Assembly: GCF_029369745.1 (NCBI RefSeq)
Contig: NZ_CP120210.1
Coordinates: 7,068,001-7,132,000, forward strand
Origin: Amycolatopsis sp. QT-25
Lineage (GTDB): Bacteria > Actinomycetota > Actinomycetes > Mycobacteriales > Pseudonocardiaceae
Direction: 5' to 3'
DNA: 64,000 bases
Program-made: the position numbers and the translations under genes
Notes under the pieces: model-generated
Told to the model about the DNA's origin: nothing
The model's database searches: none
What the model saw: only the letters and a program-made list of their open reading frames with translations
Shown here: positions 44,101 to 52,155 of the stretch, piece after piece
Numbering within the stretch: position 1 is the stretch's first letter
How the letters are laid out: every line of letters begins with the position of its first letter

Positions 44101-44356
44101 CGGTCAGCGTCGGGATGATCAGAACGGCCGCGAGCTTCGATCGCAGACGCCAGTTACGCAGGCCCAGGAACGACCCGGCCTTCCCGCCAGGACCGTCTCC
44201 GGTATCCCGCGCAGGGGCCCCTCCCACCCCCGCGGTGTCTTCGTTCGGCACCGCCGCACCACCATCATCTTCATCCGGGCCGGAAAAGCCCATTTTGGAC
44301 ATGCCGTTCTCGAACTGGCCGTACTGCTGCTGTCTGGGTCGGTTGTCGGAGACCAC
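41186..44356 (-). CDS. NIT-domain sensor histidine kinase (CvnA-like)
   Basis: A 1056-residue membrane kinase that heads the conservon. After a 65-residue cytoplasmic head come a transmembrane helix (about 75-95), a ~290-residue outside sensor with ELQSERALAVANIA in the style of the nitrate/nitrite-sensing NIT domain, a second helix (about 370-392) and a HAMP-like linker. The kinase core has FELDHLATRLRRNGE as likely phosphoacceptor box, N-box ELLDNATYFS and G-box DHGVGM. The last 330 residues are a Pro/Ser-rich, acidic tail. GTG at 44356. It is divergent from an NMT1-type binding protein, so the sensed ligand may be that transporter's substrate. Confidence 0.9.
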   Translation of the reverse strand: MVSDNRPRQQQYGQFENGMSKMGFSGPDEDDGGAAVPNEDTAGVGGAPARDTGDGPGGKAGSFLGLRNWRLRSKLAAVLIIPTLTALVLGTLRVIDDSSEAARFQDTADQVAFADKITLVVHELQSERALAVANIAADDPSRQAGLDAQIAKVDRAVDDLRASANQINPDDQDTRDRYSRGLQRLDALRPLRGAMNTSLLGDTPVLIAYSGVLDSLVQLGREVTTAVANRDVLRLGVTVQAVSESKEFIARGDAALLIASFRSSFPGDLFDQARSAVASGDASTAAFLANASPEQRQLYSDTFSGPEVDDRRRITTMAFSLHQQNEPPSIDNVALGNDSRVALDKLRAVETNLLGQLRAQADELATDAINSAWIGGAIVLLALLAALFLMLVIARLMLRPLRVLRKTALDVAYTRLPETVQAILDDPDPVNASKRSVEPVPVTSRDEIGEVARSFDVVHAQAVKMAAEQALLRENVNGIFVNLSRRSQRLVERQLGVIDRLEADEQDPDHLASLFELDHLATRLRRNGESLLVLSGAGLAKSVPKPVPAADVIGAAVSEIEQYARIEIGIVPEVAVQGLTIHDLVHVLAELLDNATYFSEPETKVTVRAVITRKKALAIQVTDHGVGMTEERLAEVNQRLAEPPDLDVSVTRRMGLYVVARLARRHGIEVRLRENEDIEGGVIARVVVPAELLTQIRPGVRNPPPPSRSETSMPSMPSVPSASEMSTSLPNIPASDRGLEMTPPPPSKPPVPQPIAQQGGLVPLDQPISLDDLVAGKNAAGPFLSPAASAEESPAWPTADDLSPPNGDGASSGTETQFASLVLPKREPKYTPVETPSRAEESRESSDSGKSALDDDVPTRRLPIYQSVLSRWFSEGDEAGGDTPTTYTEPVESDLPEHTRDTAPAAADPAAEDPAEEALPTRTPRSVPPETVLGDNGWRSASDDGWQAAQVLYEDRNDEITPAGLPKRVPNQYLVPGSIGGDEPKKEDSFADKTSGMPGTGAIARSATAARSRMASFQQGYKSGRHALKERPIDALDDNGVPVTGGGSSADDSSKE

Positions 44357-44444
44357 TACCCGCCCACTCCCGTCACCCGGGAGGGTCGTACACGGCGTGC
44401 GTGTCCACTCCTGGAAATGCGGAAGTCGTCTTCGACGCGGTCTC

Positions 44445-44458
44445 TCAAGTGCACTTGA
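44445..44458. promoter_or_regulatory. 14-bp perfect palindrome upstream of kinase
   Basis: TCAAGTGCACTTGA reads the same on both strands. Location in the divergent region makes it a candidate operator for a response regulator or TetR/GntR-like protein; no family could be assigned. Confidence 0.45.
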
Positions 44459-44843
44459 CCGAAACCCTGCCCGACGCCATTGGTCTATTCGGCCCAACCC
44501 GCCAGCGCACGGGCACGTACCAGTGAAGCACGGACGTGTTCACCGTATTCGACGCGTGCGACACAGAGTGCCTTGCACCTCGGGAAGGTCCAGAACGTTC
44601 GGCCATCCAAGGCACTCTCTCTCACTACATCAGTGGTCCACACCTCACTACCGGTGCATGAGGGTAGCGAACGGAGGGGCCAGATGTAACCCTTCGGTCA
44701 AGACATGCAAGAAGACTCCGGACGGGTCTTGACCGTGGGCGCTCAGTTGTCAACAAGTCCCTGCCTCGAACACGCCCTGTTGTGTTCACTTTTGACAAAC
44801 AACCTGTTCGGATGAGCGTAACCACTTGGGATCATAGGATGAC

Positions 44844-44876
44844 CACCCATTGTGAGCACTGTGTCCGTTCTCTACA
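44844..44876 (+). promoter_or_regulatory. Shared promoter-like element, binding protein 1
   Basis: CACCCATTGTGAGCA (44844-44858) is repeated identically at 46115-46129 before the second binding-protein gene. In both, TTGTGA is followed after exactly 15 nt by TCTA (44871 here), like a -35/-10 pair, and the start codon lies 95 or 88 bp further. Could be a sigma-factor promoter or an activator site. Confidence 0.55.
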
Positions 44877-44965
44877 GTGGGCCCGTGACTCGACAAAGAG
44901 TCCCTTCCGAATTCCATATCAGGCCACGTCATCACGTGACCCTCCCCTTGATCAGGAGCACCCCT

Positions 44966-45997
44966 TTGCTTGGCTCTGCAAGCTCGAAGAAGGCCTTGAG
45001 CGTCAGCCTGGGTCGGCGTGGAGCCCTCGCCTTCGCGATGGCGGCCGTCGTTTCGGTATCGGTCAGCGGTTGCGGCCTCCTCGGCGGCGACGATTCGTCC
45101 TCCTCCTCCGGCGGTTCGGGGAACCTCGAGAAGACGAAGATCAAGGTCGCCGTGATGTCGACCATCGACCTTGCCCCGCTGCGCCTCGCGCAGGACGGTG
45201 GCTACTTCAAGAACGAAGGTCTCGATGTCGAGGCCGTCGAAGCCGCGACCGGCCAGGTCTCGCTGACCAAGCTGATCGGCGGCGAGGTCGACATCGCGTA
45301 CGCGAGCTACACGCCGTTCTTCATCGCGGCGAGCAAGGGCACCGCCGACATCAAGCTGGTCGCGGACGCCTCCTCCGCCGGTCCGAAGAGCACGATGCTG
45401 GTCACCCTGCCGACGTCGACGGTGAAGAGCGTCAGTGACCTGGCCGGCAAGAAGATCGGCATCACCGCCCCGAACACCGTGTCGGACACACTGTCCAAAT
45501 CGGTCATGAAGGACCACGGCGTCGACGCGAGCAAGGTGCAGTGGGTGCCGATCCCGCTGCCGAACATCGGGAGCGCGCTCAAGAACGGTGACATCGATGC
45601 CGGCTTCCTGACCGAGCCGTTCATCACCCAGACCGCGAAGCAGGCGGGCACCGTCCCGGTCGTGGACACCGCCACCGGCGCCACCCAGGACTTCCCCACC
45701 GCGGGCTACGGCTCGCTCGGCAAGTTCGTGACCGAGAACCCGAAGACCGTGGCCGCCTTCCAGCGCGCCATGCAGAAGGCGACCCGGGACGCGGCGGACC
45801 GCTCCAAGATCGAGCCGCTGCTGGTCAAGTACGCCAGGATCGATCAAGACACCGCCGCGCTGACCACGCTGCTGACCTTCCAGTCCACTCTGGACCCCCG
45901 CCGCATCCAGCGGGTCCCGGACCTGCTCCTGCAGATGGGTGCCATCCAGACCAAGCTCGACGTCGGCCCGATGATCGCGCCGCAGGCCAACAGTTGA
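44966..45997 (+). CDS. ABC substrate-binding lipoprotein 1, NMT1/SsuA type
   Basis: A 343-residue extracellular binding protein. A twin-basic head and hydrophobic core lead to the lipobox SVSGC, then a Ser/Gly linker and the NMT1/THI5-like fold: TKIKVAVMSTIDLAPLRLAQ, GGYFKNEGLDVEAVEA, LTKLIGGEVDIAYASYTPFF and WVPIPLP. The family binds small molecules such as taurine, alkanesulfonates, nitrate, pyrimidines or aromatic acids. TTG at 44966 (AGGAG seven bases upstream) is preferred to a GTG at 44936. First gene of the importer operon; about 65 percent like its neighbour at 46230. Confidence 0.88.
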   Translation: MLGSASSKKALSVSLGRRGALAFAMAAVVSVSVSGCGLLGGDDSSSSSGGSGNLEKTKIKVAVMSTIDLAPLRLAQDGGYFKNEGLDVEAVEAATGQVSLTKLIGGEVDIAYASYTPFFIAASKGTADIKLVADASSAGPKSTMLVTLPTSTVKSVSDLAGKKIGITAPNTVSDTLSKSVMKDHGVDASKVQWVPIPLPNIGSALKNGDIDAGFLTEPFITQTAKQAGTVPVVDTATGATQDFPTAGYGSLGKFVTENPKTVAAFQRAMQKATRDAADRSKIEPLLVKYARIDQDTAALTTLLTFQSTLDPRRIQRVPDLLLQMGAIQTKLDVGPMIAPQANS

Positions 45998-46114
45998 TGA
46001 CACGCGGTTACTCCGAATTGCGACTCCACCAGTAATTCGATCACTGAAAGTAATCTGTCCAAGCGGGTGATCAGACGATCGGGCGAATGGCCTAAAATGA
46101 TCGCCCGCTCACGA

Positions 46115-46147
46115 CACCCATTGTGAGCAGGTGGGCAAATCTCTAAG
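46115..46147 (+). promoter_or_regulatory. Shared promoter-like element, binding protein 2
   Basis: Second copy of the element at 44844: identical CACCCATTGTGAGCA, same 15-nt spacing from TTGTGA to TCTAAG. Indicates that the two binding-protein genes have separate but equally regulated promoters. Confidence 0.55.
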
Positions 46148-46229
46148 GTGACCGCGTGCCTGGCGAAGCAAAGCCACGACACGGATGAAAAAACCCCAAC
46201 GGTGATTCATTGTTTCCGAGGAGCTGGCT

Positions 46230-47252
46230 TTGTTTCGAAACACCATGAGCAGGAGTGGTGCGCGTAGAGGCCGAGGTGCCATCGGCGTCGCCCTGAGCGC
46301 GCTCATGCTGGCCACATTGGGCGCCTGTGGTGCCCTCGGCGGCGACGACACGTCCAAGGCGTCCGGTGGTGGTGACGGCGCACTGGAGAAGCCGAAGATC
46401 AAGGTGGCCCTGTTGCCCGTCGTCGACCTCGCGCCGCTGCGGCTGGCGCAGGAAGGCGGCTACTTCAAGGCCGAGGGTCTCGAGGTCGAAGCGGTCGACG
46501 CCCCCAGCGGTCAGGCGTCGATGACCAAGATGATCGGCGGCGAGGTCGACATCGCCTTCTCCACTTACATGCCGTTCTTCGTCGCGAAGAGCAAGGGCGC
46601 CGCCGACATCCGGCTCGTCGCCGACTCGGTTTCGGCCAGCCCCAAGAGCAACGCGGTCGTCACGGTGCCGAACTCGCCGGTCAGGACGATCGGCGACCTC
46701 GCGGGCAAGAAGATCGCGATCACCGACAAGAACACCGCCTCCCACCTGCTCACCGTCTCGGTGATGAAGGACCACAGCGTCGACACCAGCAAGGTCCAGT
46801 GGGTGCCGATGGCGCTGCCGAACATCGTCGCCGCGCTCTCTTCCGGCCAGGTCGACGCGGGCTACCTGCCCGAGCCGTTCCTGACCCAGGCCTCCAAGGT
46901 CGCCGGCGCCACCCCGGTCGTCGACATCGCGACCGGCGCCACCCAGGACTTCCCCCTGGCAGGCTTCGGCGCTCTCGGCTCCTTCGTGGACAAGAACCCC
47001 AAGACGCTGGCCGCGTTCCAGCGCGCGCTGGGCAAGGCCGTGCGCGACGCGGCGGACCGTTCCAAGATCGAACCGATGATCGTCAAGTACGCCAGGGTCG
47101 ACGCCGAAACCGCTTCACTGCTCACGCTGCCGACGTTCGGGGCCACCTTGGACGCCCGTCGCCTGCAGCGCGTACCGGATCTGCTGCTGCAGACCGGTGT
47201 GATCTCGGCCAAGCTCGACGCCGCTCCGATGCTCGCCCCTCAAGCTGGATAA
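46230..47252 (+). CDS. ABC substrate-binding lipoprotein 2, NMT1/SsuA type
   Basis: A 340-residue paralogue of the preceding binding protein, with lipobox TLGAC and the same fold landmarks (VVDLAPLRLAQEGGYF, MTKMIGGEVDIAFSTYMPFF, WVPMALP, DFPLAGFGALG). Start is TTG at 46230, six bases after GAGGAG; ATG at 46245 would lose this site. The gene is 232 bp downstream of its twin and has its own copy of the promoter-like element. Two binding proteins feeding one channel pair suggests a widened substrate range or different affinities. Confidence 0.88.
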   Translation: MFRNTMSRSGARRGRGAIGVALSALMLATLGACGALGGDDTSKASGGGDGALEKPKIKVALLPVVDLAPLRLAQEGGYFKAEGLEVEAVDAPSGQASMTKMIGGEVDIAFSTYMPFFVAKSKGAADIRLVADSVSASPKSNAVVTVPNSPVRTIGDLAGKKIAITDKNTASHLLTVSVMKDHSVDTSKVQWVPMALPNIVAALSSGQVDAGYLPEPFLTQASKVAGATPVVDIATGATQDFPLAGFGALGSFVDKNPKTLAAFQRALGKAVRDAADRSKIEPMIVKYARVDAETASLLTLPTFGATLDARRLQRVPDLLLQTGVISAKLDAAPMLAPQAG

Positions 47253-47260
47253 AGGTCAAG

Positions 47261-48031
47261 GTGCCACGACTTCTCCGTGCCCTGGCCGGTCTGGCCGGTT
47301 TCTTCCTCGTTTGGGAAGTGATCGTCCAGGCCGGCCTGGTCCGTAAAGAGTTCTTTCCCCCGCCGACCGTCGTCCTCGTGACGATCTTCGAACAGTTCGG
47401 CGAGACACAGTTCGTCCGGGACCTGATCGCGACGTTCCTCGCTTGGGCGATCGCCCTGCTCATCGCGGTCGCCGTCGCCGTACCCGCCGGTCTGCTGCTG
47501 GGCAGCATTCCCGGGCTGCGCACCGCGACCGCGGTGGTCGTCGAATTCCTGCGGCCGATCCCCGCCGTCGCGCTGATCCCGCTGGTGCTCCTGCTGATCG
47601 GCGGCGGGCCCGAAGCGAAGATCACGCTGGCCGTGTACGCGTCGTTGTGGCCCATCATGTTCAACACGATCTACGCGCTCGGCGAGATCGACCCCATTCT
47701 GCAGGAGACCGCGAAAGCCTGCGGTACCAGCAGATTCCGGACGCTGACGTCGGTGGCGCTGCCGCATACCGCGCCGTTCGTGTTCACCGGGGTGCGGCTG
47801 TCGGCCAACATCGCGCTGATCGCGGTGGTCAGCACCGAGTTCCTCGCCGGGGCCAAACTCGGCATCGGCAACTTCATCATGCAGGCCAGCACCGGCTCCA
47901 CCAGGTTCGACCTCGTCCTCGCGGGCACCGTGGTGGTCGGCGTGCTCGGCTTCCTCATCAACGGCGGACTCGAGATGATCGGCAGGCGGGCCTTCCGCTG
48001 GAGCACGGTCGACCGGGAGGCGGTCTCGTGA
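47261..48031 (+). CDS. ABC importer permease 1
   Basis: A 256-residue SsuC/TauC-type permease with about six helices. The EAA loop (QETAKACGTSRFRTLTSVALP) that docks on the ATPase is intact, as is the FPPPTVV motif after the first helix. GTG at 47261, with AAAGG overlapping the end of the upstream gene. It overlaps permease 2 by 4 bp (GTGA). Confidence 0.88.
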   Translation: MPRLLRALAGLAGFFLVWEVIVQAGLVRKEFFPPPTVVLVTIFEQFGETQFVRDLIATFLAWAIALLIAVAVAVPAGLLLGSIPGLRTATAVVVEFLRPIPAVALIPLVLLLIGGGPEAKITLAVYASLWPIMFNTIYALGEIDPILQETAKACGTSRFRTLTSVALPHTAPFVFTGVRLSANIALIAVVSTEFLAGAKLGIGNFIMQASTGSTRFDLVLAGTVVVGVLGFLINGGLEMIGRRAFRWSTVDREAVS

Positions 48032-48861
48032 CGACCCTCACGCTGACCAGCCGCGTCGGCAGGCGCGTGGGCCGGGGTATCGGCATCCTCGTCCGCAACT
48101 GGCTGCTCTTCTTCGCCCTGCTCGGGATCTGGGAACTCGCGACCCGGCTCGGCCAGAGCCCGTTCTTCCCGCCGCCGACCGAAATCCTGACCACGTCGGG
48201 GAAACTGTGGTTCTCCGGTCCGGCCGCACAGCTGTTCCTGACCGACACCGTGTTCGCCAACGTCCTGCCGAGCCTCGGCCGGACGCTCGGTGGCTGGCTG
48301 CTGGCCGGTGCCCTCGGCGTCGCGCTGGGGGTCATGCTGGGCCGGTCCAAGACCGGGATGGACTACGTCGGACCGCTTTTCGCGTTCTTCCGCTCGGTGC
48401 CGCCGCCCGCGCTGATCCCGGTGTTCATCGTCCTGTTCGGACTCGGGCCGGGTATGCAGACCGGGTCGATCATCTTCGGCGCGATCTGGCCGGTACTGCT
48501 CAACACCGTCGACGGTGTCCGGTCGGTGGACCAGGTGAAGATCGACACCGCGAAGTCGTTCCGGACCCCGCGGTCGCACTGGGTGCGCTCGATCGTGCTG
48601 CCCGCCGCCGGGCCGAAGATCTTCGCGGGCCTGCGGCTGAGCCTGTCCATTTCCCTGCTGCTGATGGTGATCTCGGAACTGGTCGGCTCCTACAACGGCA
48701 TCGGCCGGTCCCTGATGGACGCCCAGCAGGCGTTCGATTTCCCGCTCATGTGGTCGTGGCTGGTCCTGCTCGGGCTCCTCGGCTTCGGGTTCAACGCGGC
48801 CTTCCTCGCGGTGGAGCAAAGAGTGCTTCGCTGGCAGCCCACCCGCAACGGCCGTCTCTAG
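48028..48861 (+). CDS. ABC importer permease 2
   Basis: A 277-residue relative of permease 1 with a longer cytoplasmic head (VTTLTLTSRVGRRVGRG) and the same hallmarks: SPFFPPPTEIL and the EAA loop VKIDTAKSFRTPRSHWVRSIVLP. Having two different permease genes suggests a heterodimeric channel, whereas most SsuC/TauC transporters are homodimers. Coupled to permease 1 and followed by the ATPase gene after 18 bp. Confidence 0.88.
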   Translation: MTTLTLTSRVGRRVGRGIGILVRNWLLFFALLGIWELATRLGQSPFFPPPTEILTTSGKLWFSGPAAQLFLTDTVFANVLPSLGRTLGGWLLAGALGVALGVMLGRSKTGMDYVGPLFAFFRSVPPPALIPVFIVLFGLGPGMQTGSIIFGAIWPVLLNTVDGVRSVDQVKIDTAKSFRTPRSHWVRSIVLPAAGPKIFAGLRLSLSISLLLMVISELVGSYNGIGRSLMDAQQAFDFPLMWSWLVLLGLLGFGFNAAFLAVEQRVLRWQPTRNGRL

Positions 48862-48879
48862 TTTCGAAGGGTCAGCAAG

Positions 48880-49752
48880 ATGTCAACCATGCTCGAAGTC
48901 TCCGGGCTGAACCACCGGTACGGCGCGGGAGAAAAAGCGCACATCGCGGTCGACGATCTGTCGTTCACCGTGGAAGCGGGACAGCTCGCGAGCATCGTCG
49001 GCCCGTCGGGCTGCGGCAAGTCGACGCTGTTGCGCTGCATCGCCGGGCTGATCAAGCCGACGTCCGGCCGCGTCAGCCTGCACGGCGACGACGTCTCCGC
49101 CGGGGTGCCGGAGGATCTGGCCGTGGTGTTCCAGGACTACAGCCGCTCACTGTTCCCGTGGCTCTCGGTCGCGAAGAACGTCGAGTTCCCCTTGCGGTGG
49201 CGTGACTTGAGCCGCTCGGAGCGCCGGACGCGGGCGCAGGAGGCGCTGGAGTCGGTCGGCCTGTCCGGGGTCGGCTCGAAGTTCCCGTGGCAGCTCTCGG
49301 GCGGTATGCAGCAGCGCGTGTCGATCGCGCGAGCGCTGGCCAGCAGGCCCGCCCTGCTGCTGATGGACGAGCCGTTCGCGTCGGTCGACGCGCAGACGCG
49401 CTTCGAACTCGAGGACCTGACCCGGCGCGTGCAGCGCGAGAACGGGAGCACGGTCCTCGTGGTCACGCACGACATCGACGAGAGCGTCTACCTGTCGGAC
49501 CGGGTGCTGGTGCTGTCGAAGTCACCCGCCAAGATCGTCGCGGATCTGCCGGTCGGGCTGCCCGCGGAGCGGGACCAGATCACCACGCGCGAGTCCGCCG
49601 AGTTCGTGACGCTGCGCGGCGAGGTGGCTCGCCTGCTGCACGGTGGTGCCCCGGAAGCGGCCGCCGCCGCTTCGGACGCGGCCGAGTACGAACTCGCGCA
49701 GCAGGAGGCAGCCGCCGACGCCGCTGCCTCCGACGCACACGCGAAAAGCTGA
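48880..49752 (+). CDS. ABC importer ATPase, TauB/SsuB/NrtD type
   Basis: A 290-residue ATPase. Walker A GPSGCGKST, Q-loop VFQDYSRSLFPWL, signature LSGGMQQRVSIARAL, Walker B LLLMDEPFASVD and switch VTHDIDESVYLSDRVLVLS are all present; the DESVYLSDR ending marks the taurine/nitrate group. The C-terminal ~40 residues are Ala/Glu-rich. Last gene of the importer operon; the convergent TPP-enzyme gene ends 27 bp away. Confidence 0.92.
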   Translation: MSTMLEVSGLNHRYGAGEKAHIAVDDLSFTVEAGQLASIVGPSGCGKSTLLRCIAGLIKPTSGRVSLHGDDVSAGVPEDLAVVFQDYSRSLFPWLSVAKNVEFPLRWRDLSRSERRTRAQEALESVGLSGVGSKFPWQLSGGMQQRVSIARALASRPALLLMDEPFASVDAQTRFELEDLTRRVQRENGSTVLVVTHDIDESVYLSDRVLVLSKSPAKIVADLPVGLPAERDQITTRESAEFVTLRGEVARLLHGGAPEAAAAASDAAEYELAQQEAAADAAASDAHAKS

Positions 49753-49779
49753 GCCCCCGGCCCCCGCCGGAAGGCGGGC

Positions 49780-51363
49780 TCAGTACAGCGTGCGCGGGTT
49801 CGCGTCGATGCGGACGTGCACCAGATGCGGCCGCGCGTCCGGCAGCGCGGCCTCCAGCGTCGGCTTGAGGTCTTCGGCCTTCTCGACGACCGACGTCCCC
49901 AGCCCCAGGCTCTTCGCCAGCGCGGGGAAATCGATGCCGCCGAGGTCGACGCCCGGCACCTTCTCGCCGCCCGCGGCCTCGCCGAGGATGCGCACGGCGG
50001 CGTACTGCGAGTTGTCGAAGATCACGAACGTCACCGGCAGCTCGTGCTGTGCCGCCGTCCACAGTGCCTGGACGCAGTACATGCTCGACCCGTCGCCGAG
50101 GATGGCGACGACCTTGCGGTCCGGGCGGGCCAGCGCGACGCCGACGGCGGCGGGCAGACCGTAGCCAAGGGTGCCGCTGGCGACGGTGAAGAAGCCCGAG
50201 TCGGTGGACTTGATCGGCAGGTGGTCGTGCAGTTCGTTGCGGTGACTCGGGGTCTCCTCGACGACGATCGCGTTGTCCGGCAGGACTTCCGAGATCACCG
50301 AGTAGGCGAAGCCCGGCGTGATCGGGGTGACCGCGGCGGGCTTTTCCAGCCGGGTGCGGGATTTCGGCGCCTCCCGCGGTGCGGCGCGTTCCAGCAGCGC
50401 GCGGATGGCGAGCTTCGGCGTCGCGCGGACGCCGGTGCCCGCCTCGGCCCTGGCGAGGACCTGCTCGTCGGCGTTGACCAGGAACAGCGGCGGCATCGAG
50501 ATCTCCGACTCGCCCCGGTACACGTGGTAGATGAACGCCGGGGCGCCGATGACGACCACGAGGTCGTGGTCGATCAGCGCGCTCGCGAGCGCTTTGCGTT
50601 CCGGCTGCAGGAAACCGAAGAACTGCGGGTGGTCCTCGGGAAACGAGCAGCGCGCGGCCATCGGCGACGCCCAGACGCCCGCGCCGACCTTCTCGGCCAG
50701 CTCGACGAGATCCGGCACGGCGTCCTCGTCGTCGACACCCGCGCCGACCACGATCGCCGGGTGCTCGGCGGCGTCCAAAGCGGACACCAATTCGTCCAAA
50801 GCGGACGGATCGGGCGCGAAACCGCGGATCGCCGGCCGGGAGACGATCGGCTTCGTGGTCTCGACATCCCAGTCGTCCACGGGCACCGAGACGAACACCG
50901 GGCCCATCGGTGCCTGCGTCGCGACGTGATACGCCCGTGCCAGCGCCGCCGGGACGTCCTCCGCCCTCGCCGGTTCGCAGCTCCACTTCACGTACGGTTT
51001 GGGGAAGTTCGCCGCCTCGACGGCACCGAGGAACGGGTCGTCCGGCAGCAGCGACCTGGTCTGCTGACCGGCGAGGATGATCAGCGGGGCGTTGTTGCGG
51101 TACGCGGTGAAGATGTGCCCGAGCGCGTGGCCGACCCCACCGGCGGAATGCAGGTTCACCAACGTCGCCCGCCGCGTCGCACGCGCGTATCCGTCGGCCA
51201 TCGCGACGACGGACGCTTCGTGGAGCGCGAGCACGTAGGTGAAGTCGTCCGGCCACTCCGTCAGGAAGGCGATCTCGGTGGTGCCGGGATTGCCGAAGAC
51301 GGTGGTCAGGCCCAGATCGCGCAGCAGTTCCCTGGTCGCGTCACGTACGGTGCGGGTAGCCAT
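49780..51363 (-). CDS. mdlC: Benzoylformate decarboxylase-like TPP enzyme
   Basis: A 527-residue thiamin-diphosphate enzyme close to Pseudomonas putida benzoylformate decarboxylase, which makes benzaldehyde from phenylglyoxylate. Cofactor Glu49 (LALHEASVV), the active His in NLHSAGG (about 72) and the His in GAPAFIYHVY are kept, and the ThDP/Mg motif is GDGSSMY...NSQ. The active-site Ser26 of the Pseudomonas enzyme is Thr28 here (GNPGTTE), so the substrate may differ. ATG at 51363; convergent with the importer, which may bring in an aromatic acid. Confidence 0.85.
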   Translation of the reverse strand: MATRTVRDATRELLRDLGLTTVFGNPGTTEIAFLTEWPDDFTYVLALHEASVVAMADGYARATRRATLVNLHSAGGVGHALGHIFTAYRNNAPLIILAGQQTRSLLPDDPFLGAVEAANFPKPYVKWSCEPARAEDVPAALARAYHVATQAPMGPVFVSVPVDDWDVETTKPIVSRPAIRGFAPDPSALDELVSALDAAEHPAIVVGAGVDDEDAVPDLVELAEKVGAGVWASPMAARCSFPEDHPQFFGFLQPERKALASALIDHDLVVVIGAPAFIYHVYRGESEISMPPLFLVNADEQVLARAEAGTGVRATPKLAIRALLERAAPREAPKSRTRLEKPAAVTPITPGFAYSVISEVLPDNAIVVEETPSHRNELHDHLPIKSTDSGFFTVASGTLGYGLPAAVGVALARPDRKVVAILGDGSSMYCVQALWTAAQHELPVTFVIFDNSQYAAVRILGEAAGGEKVPGVDLGGIDFPALAKSLGLGTSVVEKAEDLKPTLEAALPDARPHLVHVRIDANPRTLY

Positions 51364-51452
51364 GGCCACACGCTATCTGGTCGGCACCCGATAGTTGAAG
51401 ATGCAACCTCATATCATTTCCGGTGGTCTGGACCTGACCCCCGGCGCACGGT

Positions 51453-52139
51453 CTAGTCCTTGACCAGGGCCGCCCACTCGCGAACGGCCGCGACATCCAC
51501 GGTGTCCATGCCGGACTCCCAGCCGCCGGGACGGACCGCGCTGCCGACGTGGAACGCGTCCACCCCGCCCGCCCGCAGCAGATGCACCTGCTGCGGGCGC
51601 AGGCCGCCGCCGACCAGCAACCGCGGCCCGTCCGAGCGGCGGGCGAGCCGCTGCAGCACCGAGAGGCCGTGCGCCACACCGTGCGGATGCCCGGCCGCGA
51701 GCACCGTGTCACAGCCGAGCGCGGCCAGCCGGTCGTAGGCGCGCAACGGGTCCCGCGCGCGGTCGATGGCGCGATGGAAGGTCCACGGCAGCCCGTCGAG
51801 CTCCTTGACCAGGGTCTCGCAGGCGTCGACGTCGATCTCGCTTTCCAGGTCCAGGAACCCGAGCACGAACTCCCGCGCGCCCGCCTCGATCAGCCGCCCG
51901 GCGTCCGCGCGCAGTCCGTCGAGGTCGCCGGCGGCGAAGGACATGTTGTCGCGCAGCATGACCCGCACCGGAAGGTCGGTGGCGGCGAGTACTTCGCGCA
52001 GCGTCCCGACCGACGGCGTCAGGCCGTCGCTGGCCATGTCGCTGACCAGTTCGAGGCGATCGGCCCCGCCCTCCTGTGCGCGCTCCGCGTCCGCCGCGGT
52101 CAGCGCGATCACTTCCAGCAGGCCGGTTTTCGGGCTCAT
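51453..52139 (-). CDS. cutC: CutC-family protein
   Basis: A 228-residue TIM-barrel protein of the CutC family: LLEVIALTAADAERAQEGGADRLELVSD, then LPVRVMLRDN, FVLGFLDLESEIDVDACETL, TFHRAID and SGGG-like VGGGLRPQ. Reported as copper homeostasis protein in E. coli, a role since doubted; the true activity is uncertain. ATG at 52139 has GGAAGG five bases before. It lies 16 bp beyond the second NIT kinase on the same strand and is probably its operon partner. Confidence 0.9.
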   Translation of the reverse strand: MSPKTGLLEVIALTAADAERAQEGGADRLELVSDMASDGLTPSVGTLREVLAATDLPVRVMLRDNMSFAAGDLDGLRADAGRLIEAGAREFVLGFLDLESEIDVDACETLVKELDGLPWTFHRAIDRARDPLRAYDRLAALGCDTVLAAGHPHGVAHGLSVLQRLARRSDGPRLLVGGGLRPQQVHLLRAGGVDAFHVGSAVRPGGWESGMDTVDVAAVREWAALVKD

Positions 52140-52155
52140 GGACCTTCCAATTCGC

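Larger units (their letters stand above)
44357..44965. other. Divergent control region, kinase and ABC importer
   Basis: A 609-bp gap with no gene I can support. A perfect 14-bp palindrome TCAAGTGCACTTGA lies at 44445-44458, about 90 bp before the kinase start. On the right, a promoter-like element shared with the second binding-protein gene lies at 44844-44876, and the strong ribosome site AGGAG at 44954-44958 precedes the TTG start of the first binding protein. A TTGACA hexamer at 44793-44798 could serve as another -35. Confidence 0.6.

Noticed and set aside
42359..44458. 699-codon plus-strand frame across the NIT kinase
   Set aside because: Antisense to an intact histidine-kinase core; low-complexity Arg/Asp composition.
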